The notes below the pieces were generated by a model that searched no databases, was not told the DNA's origin, and was given only the letters and a program-made list of their open reading frames with translations. A DNA stretch of 46,865 nucleotides from Bacillota bacterium (GTDB lineage Bacteria; Bacteroidota; Bacteroidia; Bacteroidales; Bacteroidaceae): the NCBI GenBank assembly GCA_023664625.1, contig JAMPFD010000016.1, forward strand, positions 1 through 46,865, given 5' to 3'. Numbering within the stretch: the first letter of the stretch is position 1; each line of letters starts with the position of its first letter. Of the stretch, positions 1 through 9,844 are shown one piece after another. The translations under genes were made by a program, and so were the position numbers.

Positions 1-213
1 CTCCAAGACGGAGAGCACGGCTTGGTTTATTGCACTTCGTTTGTGAATCTACACTTTAACAAGTTAAAAGCGGAAAGTTTTAGTTTGGCCACCATTATGG
101 GAAATAGTATTCTTCTACAATATGTCCCCATTCCTTCCCTACCATTTACTACTTATGATATGGACGGAATGAGGACAAGGCACGTATTTTCATTTCAACA
201 TGCAGATGGAATA
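1..213. other. Left-edge intergenic sequence
   Basis: Sequence downstream of the PTS-like gene, running to the window edge. I see no convincing gene, hairpin terminator or repeat. A plus-strand open frame crosses it but runs on antisense to the PTS-like gene and resembles nothing. The stretch looks more AT-rich than the genes beside it. Confidence 0.4.
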
Positions 214-1227
214 TCAGGCATCAAGTTTCATATCACCGGACTTTATCCATCCAATCCTGCGGAACAGGCATCCGAAAAGCGGCGTGATTATGGCAGGCAG
301 GACAAACGATATGAGCAACAGCCCTGTCCAGTCCATTACCGTGACAGAAGCCTTATTGCCGACCGCCACGTCAGCCACCCATCCTGTATACACACCTATC
401 TGACCTACGAGACCGCAGGTTCCCATTCCCGAGGAAATTGCCGGTCCGTTCATCTCAAGATGAAACAGGCAGGTGGCAAGAGGTCCTGTAATGGCACTTA
501 CAAGAATCACAGGAAGCCAGATGCGTGGGTTCTTAATGATATTGCCCATCTGCAGCATACTCGTACCTATGCCCTGTGACAACAGACCGCTCCAGCGATT
601 TTCCCTGAAACTGAGGAAAGCGAAGCCCACCATCTGTGCACAGCATCCTGCCACAGCCGCACCTCCGGCAAGACCTGTCAGTCCGAGGGCGGCACATATT
701 GCCGCTGAGGATATTGGCAGCGTAAGGCATATTCCCATGACCACACTGACAACGATACCCATGATAAACGGTTGCTGCTCTGTTGCCCACATTATGATTT
801 CTCCTATGCAGACAGCCGCATGCCCTATGGCAGGAGCAAGAACTTGGGAGAGTCCCACACCGACACCAATGGTTACCATCGGAGTGACAATGATGTCAAT
901 CTTTGTTCTCCTTGACACAAGTTTTCCTGCCTCCGTGGCAGCAATAGCCATGAAGAACACTGCCAACGGGCCGCCTGCGCCGCCAAGAGTATTGGCAGCA
1001 GCTCCGACAACCGTCGCTGAGAACATCACCAACGGTGATGCCTGCAAAGCGTAAGCTATGGCGATTGCCATGGCAGGACCTGCCATGGACTTTGCAAAGT
1101 CTCCTATTTCAACAAGCCACCCTATACCGGCCTGCTGTCCTATGGTCGAAATAATTGTACCTATAAGTAATGAGGCGAACAGTCCCTGAGCCATTGCGCC
1201 CAAGGCATCAACAAAATATTTTTTCAT
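214..1227 (-). CDS. PTS_EIIC_2-like multispanning membrane protein (orphan)
   Basis: A 337-residue, very hydrophobic protein, rich in Gly and Ala, with roughly ten predicted membrane segments. The start MKKYFVDALGAMAQGLFASL and the repeated small-residue helices resemble the PTS_EIIC_2 type of sugar-transporter IIC subunit. That family would move a sugar or related solute across the inner membrane. I see no IIA, IIB, HPr or enzyme I gene nearby, so phosphotransfer function is uncertain and it may be a facilitator or sensor-like membrane protein. It lies 164 bases beyond asd on the same strand, but a hairpin terminator sits between them, so it may have its own transcription start. The ATG at 1227 is the natural start. 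Confidence 0.7.
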   Translation of the reverse strand: MKKYFVDALGAMAQGLFASLLIGTIISTIGQQAGIGWLVEIGDFAKSMAGPAMAIAIAYALQASPLVMFSATVVGAAANTLGGAGGPLAVFFMAIAATEAGKLVSRRTKIDIIVTPMVTIGVGVGLSQVLAPAIGHAAVCIGEIIMWATEQQPFIMGIVVSVVMGICLTLPISSAAICAALGLTGLAGGAAVAGCCAQMVGFAFLSFRENRWSGLLSQGIGTSMLQMGNIIKNPRIWLPVILVSAITGPLATCLFHLEMNGPAISSGMGTCGLVGQIGVYTGWVADVAVGNKASVTVMDWTGLLLISFVLPAIITPLFGCLFRRIGWIKSGDMKLDA

Positions 1228-1326
1228 AATCGTACAGTATCTGTGTCACAGTCAGGCACGAGCGTTGCAAAATTGTCCGGTACGCAGTCCCGCCAGGCAT
1301 CAAGAACGGTCATGTCTGATTCAATG

Positions 1327-1352
1327 AAAAGGGGGAGCTCATTACGCTCCCC
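1327..1352 (-). terminator. Rho-independent terminator after asd
   Basis: A perfect 7-bp stem (1332-1338 with 1346-1352, GGGGAGC against GCTCCCC) with a 7-base loop is followed on the minus strand by TTTT. It lies 40 bases past the asd stop codon and probably ends that operon. Confidence 0.7.
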
Positions 1353-1391
1353 TCCATTGCGCCGCAACATTTTCATTGGCATTTTATTACT

Positions 1392-2450
1392 TCACATTAC
1401 ATTACCTGCCTTAATAAGATATTCGGCAATCTGCACGGCATTAAGAGCCGCACCCTTCTTAATCTGGTCACCGGAGAGCCAGAATGTAAGACCGTTGTCA
1501 CAGGCAAGATCCGCGCGGACACGGCCGACATAGACATCGTCCTTCCCTGCCGTATAGAGAGGCATAGGATAAGGCAAGGCCTCCATTGTCTCCTTGGAAG
1601 CATCAGCATCAGCCTTTGCTCCGACCTTCTTCGGGTCATCAATGAGAGTCACGCCCTCAGCATTGCGGAAAGCCTCCTGTGCCGCCTCAACAGAAACAGG
1701 TTCCTCTGTCTCGATCCATACAGCCTCAGAATGGGCACGCAAGGAAGAGATACGCACGCACATTGCAGAGCAGCGCGCATCGGAGTGCATGATCTTCCGT
1801 GTCTCGTTGAACATCTTCATCTCCTCCTTCGTATAACCGTTATCCTGGAAGACATCGATCTGCGGTATGACATTATAAGCCAGCTGATAAGCAAACTTAT
1901 CCACAGCAGGCGTCTCTTCATTGGCAAGCTGCCTATACTGCTGCTGCAGTTCCGCCATCGCCGCGGCACCGGCACCGGAGGCAGACTGGTATGATGCGAC
2001 ATGTATGCGCTTGATATGTGAGAGCTTCTCCAAAGGCTTCAGACATACGACCATCATGATTGTCGTACAGTTCGGATTGGCAATGATGCCGCGCGGACGT
2101 ACAAGAGCATCCTCGGCATTACATTCCGGCACAACGAGAGGTACATTCTCGTCCATGCGGAAAGCAGAGGAATTGTCTATCATCACGGCTCCATACTTGG
2201 TGATGTCCTCACAATACTCCTTTGATATTCCGGCACCCGCAGACGTAAATGCTATGTCCACATCCTTGAAATCATCTCCATGCTTAAGGAGCTGCACCTC
2301 ATGTTCCTTGCCGCGGAACATGTACTTGGTACCCGCCGACCGCGTTGAGCCGAAGAGTACAAGCTCGTCAAGAGGGAAATTCCTCTCGTCAAGGACACGG
2401 AGAAACTCCTGTCCGACTGCGCCGGAAGCGCCAACAATTGCTACTTTCAT
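1392..2450 (-). CDS. asd: Aspartate-semialdehyde dehydrogenase
   Basis: Cytoplasmic NADPH-dependent enzyme converting L-aspartyl-4-phosphate to aspartate semialdehyde, the branch point to lysine/diaminopimelate, threonine and methionine. The 352-residue length fits the family. The nucleotide-binding GASGAVG motif is at residues 7-13. The catalytic cysteine is Cys128 in NPNCTT, and the probable catalytic histidine is His240 in SLRAHSE. The start is the ATG at 2450, 32 bases after the trkH stop, so it is probably cotranscribed with trkH. A hairpin terminator follows. The same pathway is represented about 10 kb away by ddh. Identification is firm. Confidence 0.97.
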   Translation of the reverse strand: MKVAIVGASGAVGQEFLRVLDERNFPLDELVLFGSTRSAGTKYMFRGKEHEVQLLKHGDDFKDVDIAFTSAGAGISKEYCEDITKYGAVMIDNSSAFRMDENVPLVVPECNAEDALVRPRGIIANPNCTTIMMVVCLKPLEKLSHIKRIHVASYQSASGAGAAAMAELQQQYRQLANEETPAVDKFAYQLAYNVIPQIDVFQDNGYTKEEMKMFNETRKIMHSDARCSAMCVRISSLRAHSEAVWIETEEPVSVEAAQEAFRNAEGVTLIDDPKKVGAKADADASKETMEALPYPMPLYTAGKDDVYVGRVRADLACDNGLTFWLSGDQIKKGAALNAVQIAEYLIKAGNVM

Positions 2451-2482
2451 TTTTCTTTTACCTTAAATTTATATATATTACA

Positions 2483-3967
2483 TTAATTATTTTTCCAGAA
2501 TTCCGGAGTGAACAGTATCAGCACCGTGAATATTTCAAGACGCCCGACAAGCATAAGCATGGAACAGAACCACTTGCATGTTACCGGCAGCTCTCCCCAG
2601 GACATTGTCGGTCCGATCTCCGTACCCAAGGTCGGTCCGACGTTTGACAGGCATGAGAGGCACAATGTGATAGAGTTTATGACATCAACCCCAATGGCTG
2701 TGAAATAAGTCGCAGCCATAAGGAAGAGCACGAAGTAGAGCATCATGAATGCAAGGAGGCGGCTGCGTGCCGAATGGGATATGATTGTATCATTGATACG
2801 TACCGGAAGTACAGCATTCGGATGGAGAATCTGGCGGAACTCATTGAAGATTATCTTCAAGACAATCACAATTCGGATACATTTGTTACCACCAGCCGTA
2901 GAGCCGGCACAGCCGCCGATATACATGCAGATACCCAACACTATCCATGTCACATGAGGCCAGCGTGCCGCATCGTCACTGAAGAGTCCGGTGCTCGTGA
3001 GGAATGACACCACCTGGAATATGCCGTAACGGAACGCCCTCCAGAGAGAATAGTTATTATATGCCATCAGATAGTACATGACAATCGCAGTAGCGGCGAA
3101 TGTCACGAAGAGATAGAAGCGCAGCTCTGTGTTCCGGAAGAACTCCTTTATCTTCATTTTCGACGCTGCAAGATACAGCAGCGTGAAGTTCACTCCGGAG
3201 AGAAAGCAGAAGAATGTTCCCGAAAGTTCTATGAAAGGAGAATTGAAGAACTCCGTCGATGAGTTATGCGTTGCAAAGCCTCCCGTCGCCGTTGTTGTCA
3301 TGGCATAGTTCACACTGTCAAAAACGGACATTCCTCCAATATAATAGAACAGCATGCAGCCCATTGTAAGTATGATATACACCATCCATATAGCATGGGA
3401 CGTTGTGGAGATCCTCGGGTGAAGCTTTGTCCTTATGGGACCTGTCGCCTCCGCCGAGAACACTTTTATGTTACCTCCGCCGCCCACCAGCGACGGCAGC
3501 AGTGCTATTGTGAAGAAGACAATACCGAGACCTCCTATCCATTGCGTCATCGTACGCCAGAAGAGTATGCCGTGCGGAAGGGCCTCCACGTCATTGATGA
3601 TTGTTGCCCCCGTAGTGGTAAATCCTGAGATTGTCTCGAAATATGCATCCGTGAAATCAGGAATATATCCGCCGATAAGAAACGGCAGCATCCCGAAGAA
3701 CGAGAACACTATCCACGTTGCAGAGACAAGGAAATAGGCATCTTTCCTGCTCAGGCTGTTCCGCGCTCCCTTTCCGTAAGTATGGCATCCGAAGCCGGCC
3801 GCGGCAGTGATGAGGATTGTCCACAGGAACGGCACGGTATCATTCTCGCAATAGAAAACGGACAGCCCCATGCACAGCAGAAGAAGTGACGCTTCCAGCC
3901 ACAGCAGCGAGCCCATAATCTTTGATATTATTCTCCAGTTAAGCACTTTATTATCGCATTTTTCCAC
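2483..3967 (-). CDS. trkH: Trk-type potassium uptake channel subunit TrkH
   Basis: Integral inner-membrane, ion-conducting subunit of a Trk/Ktr potassium transporter, 494 residues. Four pore-loop repeats with filter glycines are visible: GFTTTGATI, TTTATGGFATHNS, FLTSTGLFSDD and CLSNVGPTLGT. This is the signature of the TrkH/KtrB superfamily. The longest frame starts with GTG at 3967. A second GTG eight codons in and an ATG at residue 18 (MGSLLWLEA) are alternatives, so the first 17 residues are uncertain. The gene follows trkA by 117 bases on the same strand, the usual pairing of channel and regulator. Confidence 0.95.
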   Translation of the reverse strand: MEKCDNKVLNWRIISKIMGSLLWLEASLLLLCMGLSVFYCENDTVPFLWTILITAAAGFGCHTYGKGARNSLSRKDAYFLVSATWIVFSFFGMLPFLIGGYIPDFTDAYFETISGFTTTGATIINDVEALPHGILFWRTMTQWIGGLGIVFFTIALLPSLVGGGGNIKVFSAEATGPIRTKLHPRISTTSHAIWMVYIILTMGCMLFYYIGGMSVFDSVNYAMTTTATGGFATHNSSTEFFNSPFIELSGTFFCFLSGVNFTLLYLAASKMKIKEFFRNTELRFYLFVTFAATAIVMYYLMAYNNYSLWRAFRYGIFQVVSFLTSTGLFSDDAARWPHVTWIVLGICMYIGGCAGSTAGGNKCIRIVIVLKIIFNEFRQILHPNAVLPVRINDTIISHSARSRLLAFMMLYFVLFLMAATYFTAIGVDVINSITLCLSCLSNVGPTLGTEIGPTMSWGELPVTCKWFCSMLMLVGRLEIFTVLILFTPEFWKNN

Positions 3968-4084
3968 TCAGCCTCAGCTTTAAGCCAGGCAGATATATTG
4001 TTGTTGATGGCAACCTATGTCCCCAACTGTCAGCCTTGGAACCGTGGAAGCAGAGTACTTCCGGGGATTCGGTCACTTCTCCTT

Positions 4085-5428
4085 TCACTTGAAAAGCTGT
4101 TCAATCTTACGCAGGTTTACATCATGGGAGAACACCATGACGGAGTCTCCCGGCTTGATTTGCGTATTACCGGACACCAGCATGCCATGTCCGTCACGCA
4201 GCAAACCGCCTATCGTGATGCCTTTCGGCAACCCGAGATCCTTAACCGGCTTCCTTGTAACCTTTGACTTTTCTGCCACGAGGAACTCAGTGACATCGGC
4301 ATTGGCAGTCATGAAGAACCTTACGTTGGAGGCATCACCGGCAAGAAGCATCTGATAGATATGTCCTGCCGCAATTATTTTCTTGTTTATTATCGTGCCG
4401 ATGTCAAGACTTTCAGCCATGGAGATATAATCTACGTTCTCCACCTGCGCCACAGTCTTGCGCACTCCCCTGCGCTTCGCGGCGAGACAGGCAAGAATAT
4501 TCGTCTCGGCGTTGCCCGTCAAGGCAACGAAAGCCTGCGTATTGGCAATGTTCTCGTCACGGAGAAGCGACATGTCACGGCCGTCTCCATGAATGATCAT
4601 GACATTTTTCTTGTTTATCAGTTCATTCAGACGGTTACAGCGAGCCTCGTCACGCTCTATAATCTTGAGATTCATGTACTCAGGAATGGTATGCGCGACA
4701 CGCACGGCAGCCTTGTCGCCACCCATTACCATCACGTTCCTTACGTCAGCATAGTCCTCCTTACCGACTATCTCACGGATATATGGGATATATTCCACTG
4801 TGGTCATGAAATAACACAGGTCGCCATCCTCCACAGTGTCCCAGCCACCGGGGATGAGGGTCTCATTGCCACGCTTTATGGCGACGACATGATACGGGTC
4901 ATCCGGCCCGCAGAGGTCTTTCAAGGGAGTATTGAGAATTTTAGAGAACGAGCGCATCTTTATGGCGAGAAGCACCAGTTCTCCGTCAAAGACATCCCAG
5001 CGCTGGCGCACCCACGACATCTTCAGGCCGTTGATTATATCCTTTGCGGCAAACACCTCAGGATAGATCATGGAGTCCACGCCCATCGTTGGGAAGATAT
5101 TCGGCAACGACGGGTCGATATACTCGAAATTGTCAATACGCGCGACGGTTCTCTTCGCTCCCAAAGCCTTTGCTATTGCGGCACTCGTTATGTTCGTAGT
5201 CTCATCAGGAGTGACGGCGATATACAAATCCGCGTGTGCAGTTCCGGCATCGGAAAGTGCACGGATACTTGTCGGCGATGCCGCCATTGTCATTACATCA
5301 CAGTTTGCTCCGACATCAGCAAGGCGTTCATTGTCATCATCAATGAGTGTGCAGTCGAAGTTCTCGCCTGCCAGAAGCTTTGACAGATGGACACCCATAT
5401 CTCCGGCACCGGCAATGATAAGTTTCAT
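4085..5428 (-). CDS. trkA: Trk potassium transporter regulatory subunit TrkA
   Basis: Cytoplasmic, nucleotide-binding ring subunit that gates TrkH. At 447 residues it is the double-length type: two Rossmann RCK_N domains, each followed by an RCK_C domain. The first has the intact dinucleotide motif GAGDMG near residue 7 and an acidic residue ending strand two (TLIDDD). The second, near residue 230, has a degenerate motif (MGGDKAAV), so ligand binding there may differ. It starts at ATG 5428, only 21 bases after the dxs stop, implying cotranscription with dxs. Confidence 0.95.
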   Translation of the reverse strand: MKLIIAGAGDMGVHLSKLLAGENFDCTLIDDDNERLADVGANCDVMTMAASPTSIRALSDAGTAHADLYIAVTPDETTNITSAAIAKALGAKRTVARIDNFEYIDPSLPNIFPTMGVDSMIYPEVFAAKDIINGLKMSWVRQRWDVFDGELVLLAIKMRSFSKILNTPLKDLCGPDDPYHVVAIKRGNETLIPGGWDTVEDGDLCYFMTTVEYIPYIREIVGKEDYADVRNVMVMGGDKAAVRVAHTIPEYMNLKIIERDEARCNRLNELINKKNVMIIHGDGRDMSLLRDENIANTQAFVALTGNAETNILACLAAKRRGVRKTVAQVENVDYISMAESLDIGTIINKKIIAAGHIYQMLLAGDASNVRFFMTANADVTEFLVAEKSKVTRKPVKDLGLPKGITIGGLLRDGHGMLVSGNTQIKPGDSVMVFSHDVNLRKIEQLFK

Positions 5429-5449
5429 ATCTCTTCTTTATTTTTTCGT

Positions 5450-7387
5450 TTATTTTCCGCAGCTGCAGGCATCACCCCTCACAGCTGAGCGGATGGACTC
5501 CTTGTCAAGTCCGACGATAGTCCTCAGCTCATCCACTGTACCATGCTCCACAAAACCGTCCGGAAGCCCGAGACGCGTCACAGGAATGAGCTTGCCGTTA
5601 TCCTGCAGCCATTCACATACGGCAGAGCCGAGTCCTCCGTTCCGCACTCCGTCCTCAACGGTAACGATACGCTCATAACGTTCCGAGACCTCCCTGAGAA
5701 TATCCTCGTCAAGCGGCTTCAGGAAGCGCATGTCATAATGTGCCGCATTTTCTTCCCTGGCAACCCGTTCCGCATCAACGCCGAGAGGGCCTATTGACAG
5801 AACCGCCGTACGCACCCCCCGGCACATCTGACGGCCTTTCCCGACAGGCACCTCGGTCATGGTGCACCGCCAGTCCGGCCGTGAGCCGCATCCGCGGGGA
5901 TAGCGTATGACCCATGTGCCCATTCCGGGCAGCTGTGCCGTAAACATCATATTGCGCAGCTCATGCTCGTCCATTGGCGAGCAAATGGTAAGATTCGGCA
6001 CAGGGCGTAATGCCGCCATGTCAAAAGCTCCATGATGAGTCGGGCCGTCCTCCCCCACCAGTCCTGCCCTGTCAAAGCAAAGGACGACAGGAAGTTTCAT
6101 TGTCGCCACGTCATGGATGATATTGTCATACGCTCTCTGTGCAAAGGCGGAATATATATTGCAGAAAGGAATCAGTCCGTCCTTCGCCATACCGCCGGAG
6201 AAAGTCACGGCATGCCCTTCGGCAATACCGACATCAAAGGTGCGCGCCGGCATCCTCTCCATCATTATGTTCATCGAGCATCCTGTCGGCATTGCAGGGG
6301 TCACACCGACAATCTTCGGATTACGCTCCGCAAGTTCAAGGAGAGTCTCACCGAAAACAGTCTGGAACTTCGGCGGTTTCGGCCTGCCTTTTTCTTCATT
6401 TCCCGTTCCGTCACTATTCAGCCGCTTGCCTGTCTCCGGATCAAACACTCCCGGAGCGTGCCATATCGTAGGCATATCCTCGGCAGGTTTGTAGCCATGT
6501 CCCTTCACGGTGTGGAGATGCAGGAGCTTTGGGCCTCTCATCTCCTTCAGCTGCCTCAGGACACGGACAGTCTCTATGACATCATTACCGTCCACAGGGC
6601 CGAAATACCTGATGTTCATTCCCTCAAAGATATTCTGCTGCTGTGACAGCGCGGACTTCAAGGCATTGCTCAGCCGTATGATTGTCTTCCTGCGGCGTTC
6701 GTCCATCCAGCCGTGCTCGCCCATCCATGTGGCAACCCTCATGCGGCAGTCATTGTACCTCTTGCCTGTGTTAAGGTTCAGAAGATACTGCTTCATGCCG
6801 CCGACAGAGCGGTCAATGGACATATTGTTGTCATTGAGGACAATGAGCAGGTCGTTCGGCGACGAAGAGACATTGTTCAGACCCTCAAAAGCCAGTCCGC
6901 CGGACATGGCTCCGTCCCCGATGACCGCCACGACATGGCGCACGCCGCCGTCCCCATCATTGCCTTTGGCAGGCATCTTGTCCTTTGAGAGACGCGCAGC
7001 CACCGCCATACCGAGAGCCGCGGAGATGCTGTTGGAGGCATGGCCGCACGTAAAGGTGTCGTACTCCGACTCCTCCGGCGACGGGAACGGCTTCAGGCCG
7101 TGGAGCTTTCTGTTCGTCTTGAAAGCCTCACGGCGTCCGGTAAGTATCTTATGCGGATACGCCTGATGGCCCACGTCCCACACGATCCTGTCATCCGGGG
7201 TGTCGAAGACATAGTGGAGAGCCACCGTCAGCTCAAGAGCACCGAGGCTTGAGGCGAAATGTCCAGGGTTGACAGCACAGTCGTTGACAACCTCACGGCG
7301 CAGTTCGTCACACAAAGCAGGCAGTTCCTCCACCTTCAGGCGGCGGAGGTCTGCCGGTGTATTTATCTTATCAAGTAATTTAGGCAT
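5450..7387 (-). CDS. dxs: 1-deoxy-D-xylulose-5-phosphate synthase
   Basis: Thiamine-diphosphate enzyme condensing pyruvate and glyceraldehyde 3-phosphate, the first step of the non-mevalonate isoprenoid pathway and a supply route for thiamine and pyridoxal precursors. The 645-residue length is typical. Visible features are the substrate-region histidine in [13 protein letters not shown], the ThDP motif GDGAMSGG ending about 30 residues later at LNDNN, the transketolase pyrimidine-domain segment [13 protein letters not shown], and a C-terminal transketolase domain. It lies between the aminopeptidase C gene (61-base gap) and trkA (21-base gap), all minus strand. The C-terminus ends in a Cys-rich DACSCGK tail, probably dispensable. 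Confidence 0.97.
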   Translation of the reverse strand: MPKLLDKINTPADLRRLKVEELPALCDELRREVVNDCAVNPGHFASSLGALELTVALHYVFDTPDDRIVWDVGHQAYPHKILTGRREAFKTNRKLHGLKPFPSPEESEYDTFTCGHASNSISAALGMAVAARLSKDKMPAKGNDGDGGVRHVVAVIGDGAMSGGLAFEGLNNVSSSPNDLLIVLNDNNMSIDRSVGGMKQYLLNLNTGKRYNDCRMRVATWMGEHGWMDERRRKTIIRLSNALKSALSQQQNIFEGMNIRYFGPVDGNDVIETVRVLRQLKEMRGPKLLHLHTVKGHGYKPAEDMPTIWHAPGVFDPETGKRLNSDGTGNEEKGRPKPPKFQTVFGETLLELAERNPKIVGVTPAMPTGCSMNIMMERMPARTFDVGIAEGHAVTFSGGMAKDGLIPFCNIYSAFAQRAYDNIIHDVATMKLPVVLCFDRAGLVGEDGPTHHGAFDMAALRPVPNLTICSPMDEHELRNMMFTAQLPGMGTWVIRYPRGCGSRPDWRCTMTEVPVGKGRQMCRGVRTAVLSIGPLGVDAERVAREENAAHYDMRFLKPLDEDILREVSERYERIVTVEDGVRNGGLGSAVCEWLQDNGKLIPVTRLGLPDGFVEHGTVDELRTIVGLDKESIRSAVRGDACSCGK

Positions 7388-7448
7388 TTCCCCTTCTTTC
7401 CTTGCTTTTCTCGTTTTCAGTCTTGATTAGCAGCACTGTCCTCCGAAC

Positions 7449-8855
7449 TTATCTGTCAGAGAAAAGCGCATCATCATATTTCAGCATGACAGGCTTCTGC
7501 CCGTACTCCTTCATAAGTTCCGCGGAAGCATACCTTACAGGCACGACGAGGCGGAACATATATTCACGGAACCAGTCGGAAGTCATGACAAGATAACCTT
7601 TCTGGCCGGAGTCCGTACCCCAGGAGTTCTCCACTTTCCATGCCGTAGGCTTACCGCTGCCGTCAAGGTTCACGGCAACGAGGGTCATCGCATGTGTAGA
7701 GCCGCTGTCATGGGTGCTTATGCGCTCAGCCTTGTTCATATTGAACTCTGTCTGGAAAAGGCTTGCATAGTCAAAGTTATCAAGGGAGGCAAAACCGCGC
7801 TTGCTGTCGAGGAACTTGCCCACGTCGTACGAAGAGTACATCTTCTGATTGCCTTTCAGCGCTTCTATGGCAAGGGCTTCGATCTCCTCCATCGGGAGAT
7901 TGAGGTAACGCCAGTTGCTTCCGTCATAAGTATGGCGGTCATACTCAATCTCGTAGACTTTATGATAAGGGTTACGAGGGTCATTCATGACCATCAGGTA
8001 TCCGTCACTGAGGGTCTTCAGTGCTCCCACTTCCTCTGCGAAAGAAAGAGGAGTATACTTCTTCTCTTCCCCGACCGGTTTGCCGTCCTTGTCATGATGA
8101 CAGTAGGAGAACTCTGCAGGAGGAACACCGTAAGCCATTGTCAGCATGCGGTAGACCGTCTTCAGCATCTCCGTCTTCTCTTTCTCCACCGCCGCAGGCT
8201 TCTTGCCGTCAGCAACCATCTTACGGAGCTTCAGGCCGTACTCACGGAGCTTGCTTGCGACAAGGCGGTCTATGCGTGAGGTGCTCTCGGCGGAAAAAGT
8301 TTCCGGCATCACCTCCATCGGCACGAGACCGTACTTCTTCACGAGGTCAATGACACCGCAGAATGTTCCGCCGTCACTTATAGGATGGCTGAAAAAGAAA
8401 TCAACTTCCTGGTCGGTCATGGGCTTCTTTGCCGTATCAATCACTCCCTGAAGCATCAGGTTGGCTTTCTCCAGCTGGTCATAGACGAAGAGGTAGCCCT
8501 GAGAGAACTCAACCACCCTGCCCAAAGTGTCGGCAGCGGCGAAATCGGAACGGAGAACATTGAAACCGGAGAACATCCAGCAGCGGCCGGAGCTCTTCTG
8601 GTTATGGATGGACTGCTTCTTAGTCTCCACGGAGAACTGTGCCGGCACCGGCTTCAACTGTGCCTCGCCCTTTGCCAACTGGTCTATCGGATTCATTCTT
8701 ATCGCTGTGGTAAGGGCCTTCTGTGCAGGCGAGTCCACACCTGAACGGCTTGCTATTTCCTTTAACAGGGCGGCATCGAGACCGCCGTTCTTTGTCTGTG
8801 CGGACACCATTACTGTTGAGAGTGCCATGGCACACAATATAACCTTTGTTTTCAT
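7449..8855 (-). CDS. Secreted aminopeptidase C / bleomycin hydrolase-like C1B cysteine peptidase
   Basis: Papain-fold peptidase of family C1B (PepC/BlmH). The catalytic triad is readable: Cys92 in SSGRCWMFSG, His in GSTHAMTLVAV and Asn in WKVENSWG. I place the start at ATG 8855 (468 residues), because this begins with a signal peptide (MKTKVILCAMALSTVMVSAQ). The longer frame to 8945 overlaps the promoter-like element. Classical PepC/BlmH enzymes are cytoplasmic, while this one should leave the cytoplasm, as in many Bacteroidales homologues. It is the first gene of the minus-strand run with dxs, trkA, trkH and asd. Confidence 0.93.
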   Translation of the reverse strand: MKTKVILCAMALSTVMVSAQTKNGGLDAALLKEIASRSGVDSPAQKALTTAIRMNPIDQLAKGEAQLKPVPAQFSVETKKQSIHNQKSSGRCWMFSGFNVLRSDFAAADTLGRVVEFSQGYLFVYDQLEKANLMLQGVIDTAKKPMTDQEVDFFFSHPISDGGTFCGVIDLVKKYGLVPMEVMPETFSAESTSRIDRLVASKLREYGLKLRKMVADGKKPAAVEKEKTEMLKTVYRMLTMAYGVPPAEFSYCHHDKDGKPVGEEKKYTPLSFAEEVGALKTLSDGYLMVMNDPRNPYHKVYEIEYDRHTYDGSNWRYLNLPMEEIEALAIEALKGNQKMYSSYDVGKFLDSKRGFASLDNFDYASLFQTEFNMNKAERISTHDSGSTHAMTLVAVNLDGSGKPTAWKVENSWGTDSGQKGYLVMTSDWFREYMFRLVVPVRYASAELMKEYGQKPVMLKYDDALFSDR

Positions 8856-8884
8856 ACGCGCGTATATTTTTATGTATTTTATTG

Positions 8885-8892
8885 CAAAATTA
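8885..8892 (-). promoter_or_regulatory. Bacteroidetes -7 element upstream of the aminopeptidase gene
   Basis: On the minus strand this reads TAATTTTG, matching TAnnTTTG, 30 bases upstream of the chosen start at 8855. No good TTTG -33 element is seen at the expected distance, so the call is tentative. Its position argues against translation starting at 8945. Confidence 0.45.
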
Positions 8893-9805
8893 CTATAAAT
8901 ATTTGAGTTACACACGATACTTATACAATAATTAACAAAACACAAATCCCGAAAAGCGGCCTTTTCTGCCGGGCATCATGCGGGAAAACGCCTCGGAATA
9001 TGGCTCCGGCATATAAAATCAGGCATACATTCCCATGTATTTACATGCCATGGCAAGTAACTGCCGGAAAACTGTCACATAAAAAAACGTCATTAAATCA
9101 GTCAGAAAATTAAGCGGCATGATGCTGACAAGCATGAAATTCCCATTGCAAAGACCTCATGCCGGCATAAGAGATACACCATCTCCGATATTCCGGGTTT
9201 TCTAATCTCCTATTTATCATAATATGGGAAATCCGCTTCAAGACAGCTTCTTTTTACTATTTTCCACCCCGCCATTTACTCTTTCAAAGGCCGGAAACGG
9301 ACTATTACGCCCCGAAATCTTACATTTTGGACTGCAAAACACGACCTTTCACATGGTCAAAGGTAACCTTTTGTCATGCGAAAGGTTACCGTCAGCATGC
9401 CAATTCATTGCAGTCGCAATCATAAATCTCCGTAAACAGCTGACCGGCAGCCTGTTGCAAAAGACAAAAATTCATGCGGTTTTCAGAACTTTCAGGCGGA
9501 TTTTTCTTTCTGCGGAATTCTACGGAAGGAAAAGCACCGTGAGTTTTCTTTATACATGCCGGCAAAGGCAACGATTTCAAACAAGCAACTTTGAAAATTA
9601 GTTTTTGTGAGAAACTGCTCAGTATAAACCGATTTTCTCCAGCCACTTAAAAGAAGCATGCAAAGCAAGCCTCATCAGCAGCAACAGAAACGGCAAGAAG
9701 ACGGCAAGAGGGGTGCCACGGCAAGGATTTGTTAATTAATGACTTTTATTCTTTATCTTTCACAAAAGTAAAGGAGCGGAATAATATTCTTAGGCAAACA
9801 ATTCG
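8893..9805. other. Long intergenic region between divergent genes
   Basis: About 900 bases without a supportable gene. It contains the 22-bp repeat array at 9315-9402, described separately. It also has a small GAAAAG/CTTTTC inverted repeat at 8951-8966 and a 14-base palindromic site CATGTA-TT-TACATG at 9034-9047. Open frames of 84 and 125 codons cross it but run through the repeat array and look non-coding. Confidence 0.5.
9315..9402 (+). repeat. 22-bp tandem repeat array, locus A (four units)
   Basis: Four consecutive 22-base units start at 9315, 9337, 9359 and 9381. By eye, each matches at roughly 13-16 of 22 positions the consensus AAAGGTTACCTTT plus TGCATGATG, which is the unit at 37203. 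The third unit contains a perfect palindrome AAAGGT-A-ACCTTT. The spacing is exact although the units have diverged. The same family occurs at 22221, 23960 and 37159. Confidence 0.75.
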
Positions 9806-9813
9806 TAACTTTG
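9806..9813 (+). promoter_or_regulatory. -7 element for the exported protein at 9845
   Basis: TAACTTTG, an exact TAnnTTTG match, 32 bases before the start codon at 9845. The -33 region is weak, with no clear TTTG. Confidence 0.5.
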
Positions 9814-9844
9814 TATAAAAATTACATAACCCTCAGTAAATTAT

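Noticed and set aside
4361..5383. A 340-codon plus-strand open frame
   Set aside because: It lies entirely antisense to trkA, whose protein has clear family motifs.
8856..8945. A 30-residue N-terminal extension of the aminopeptidase
   Set aside because: It overlaps a promoter -7 element and would bury the signal peptide inside the protein.
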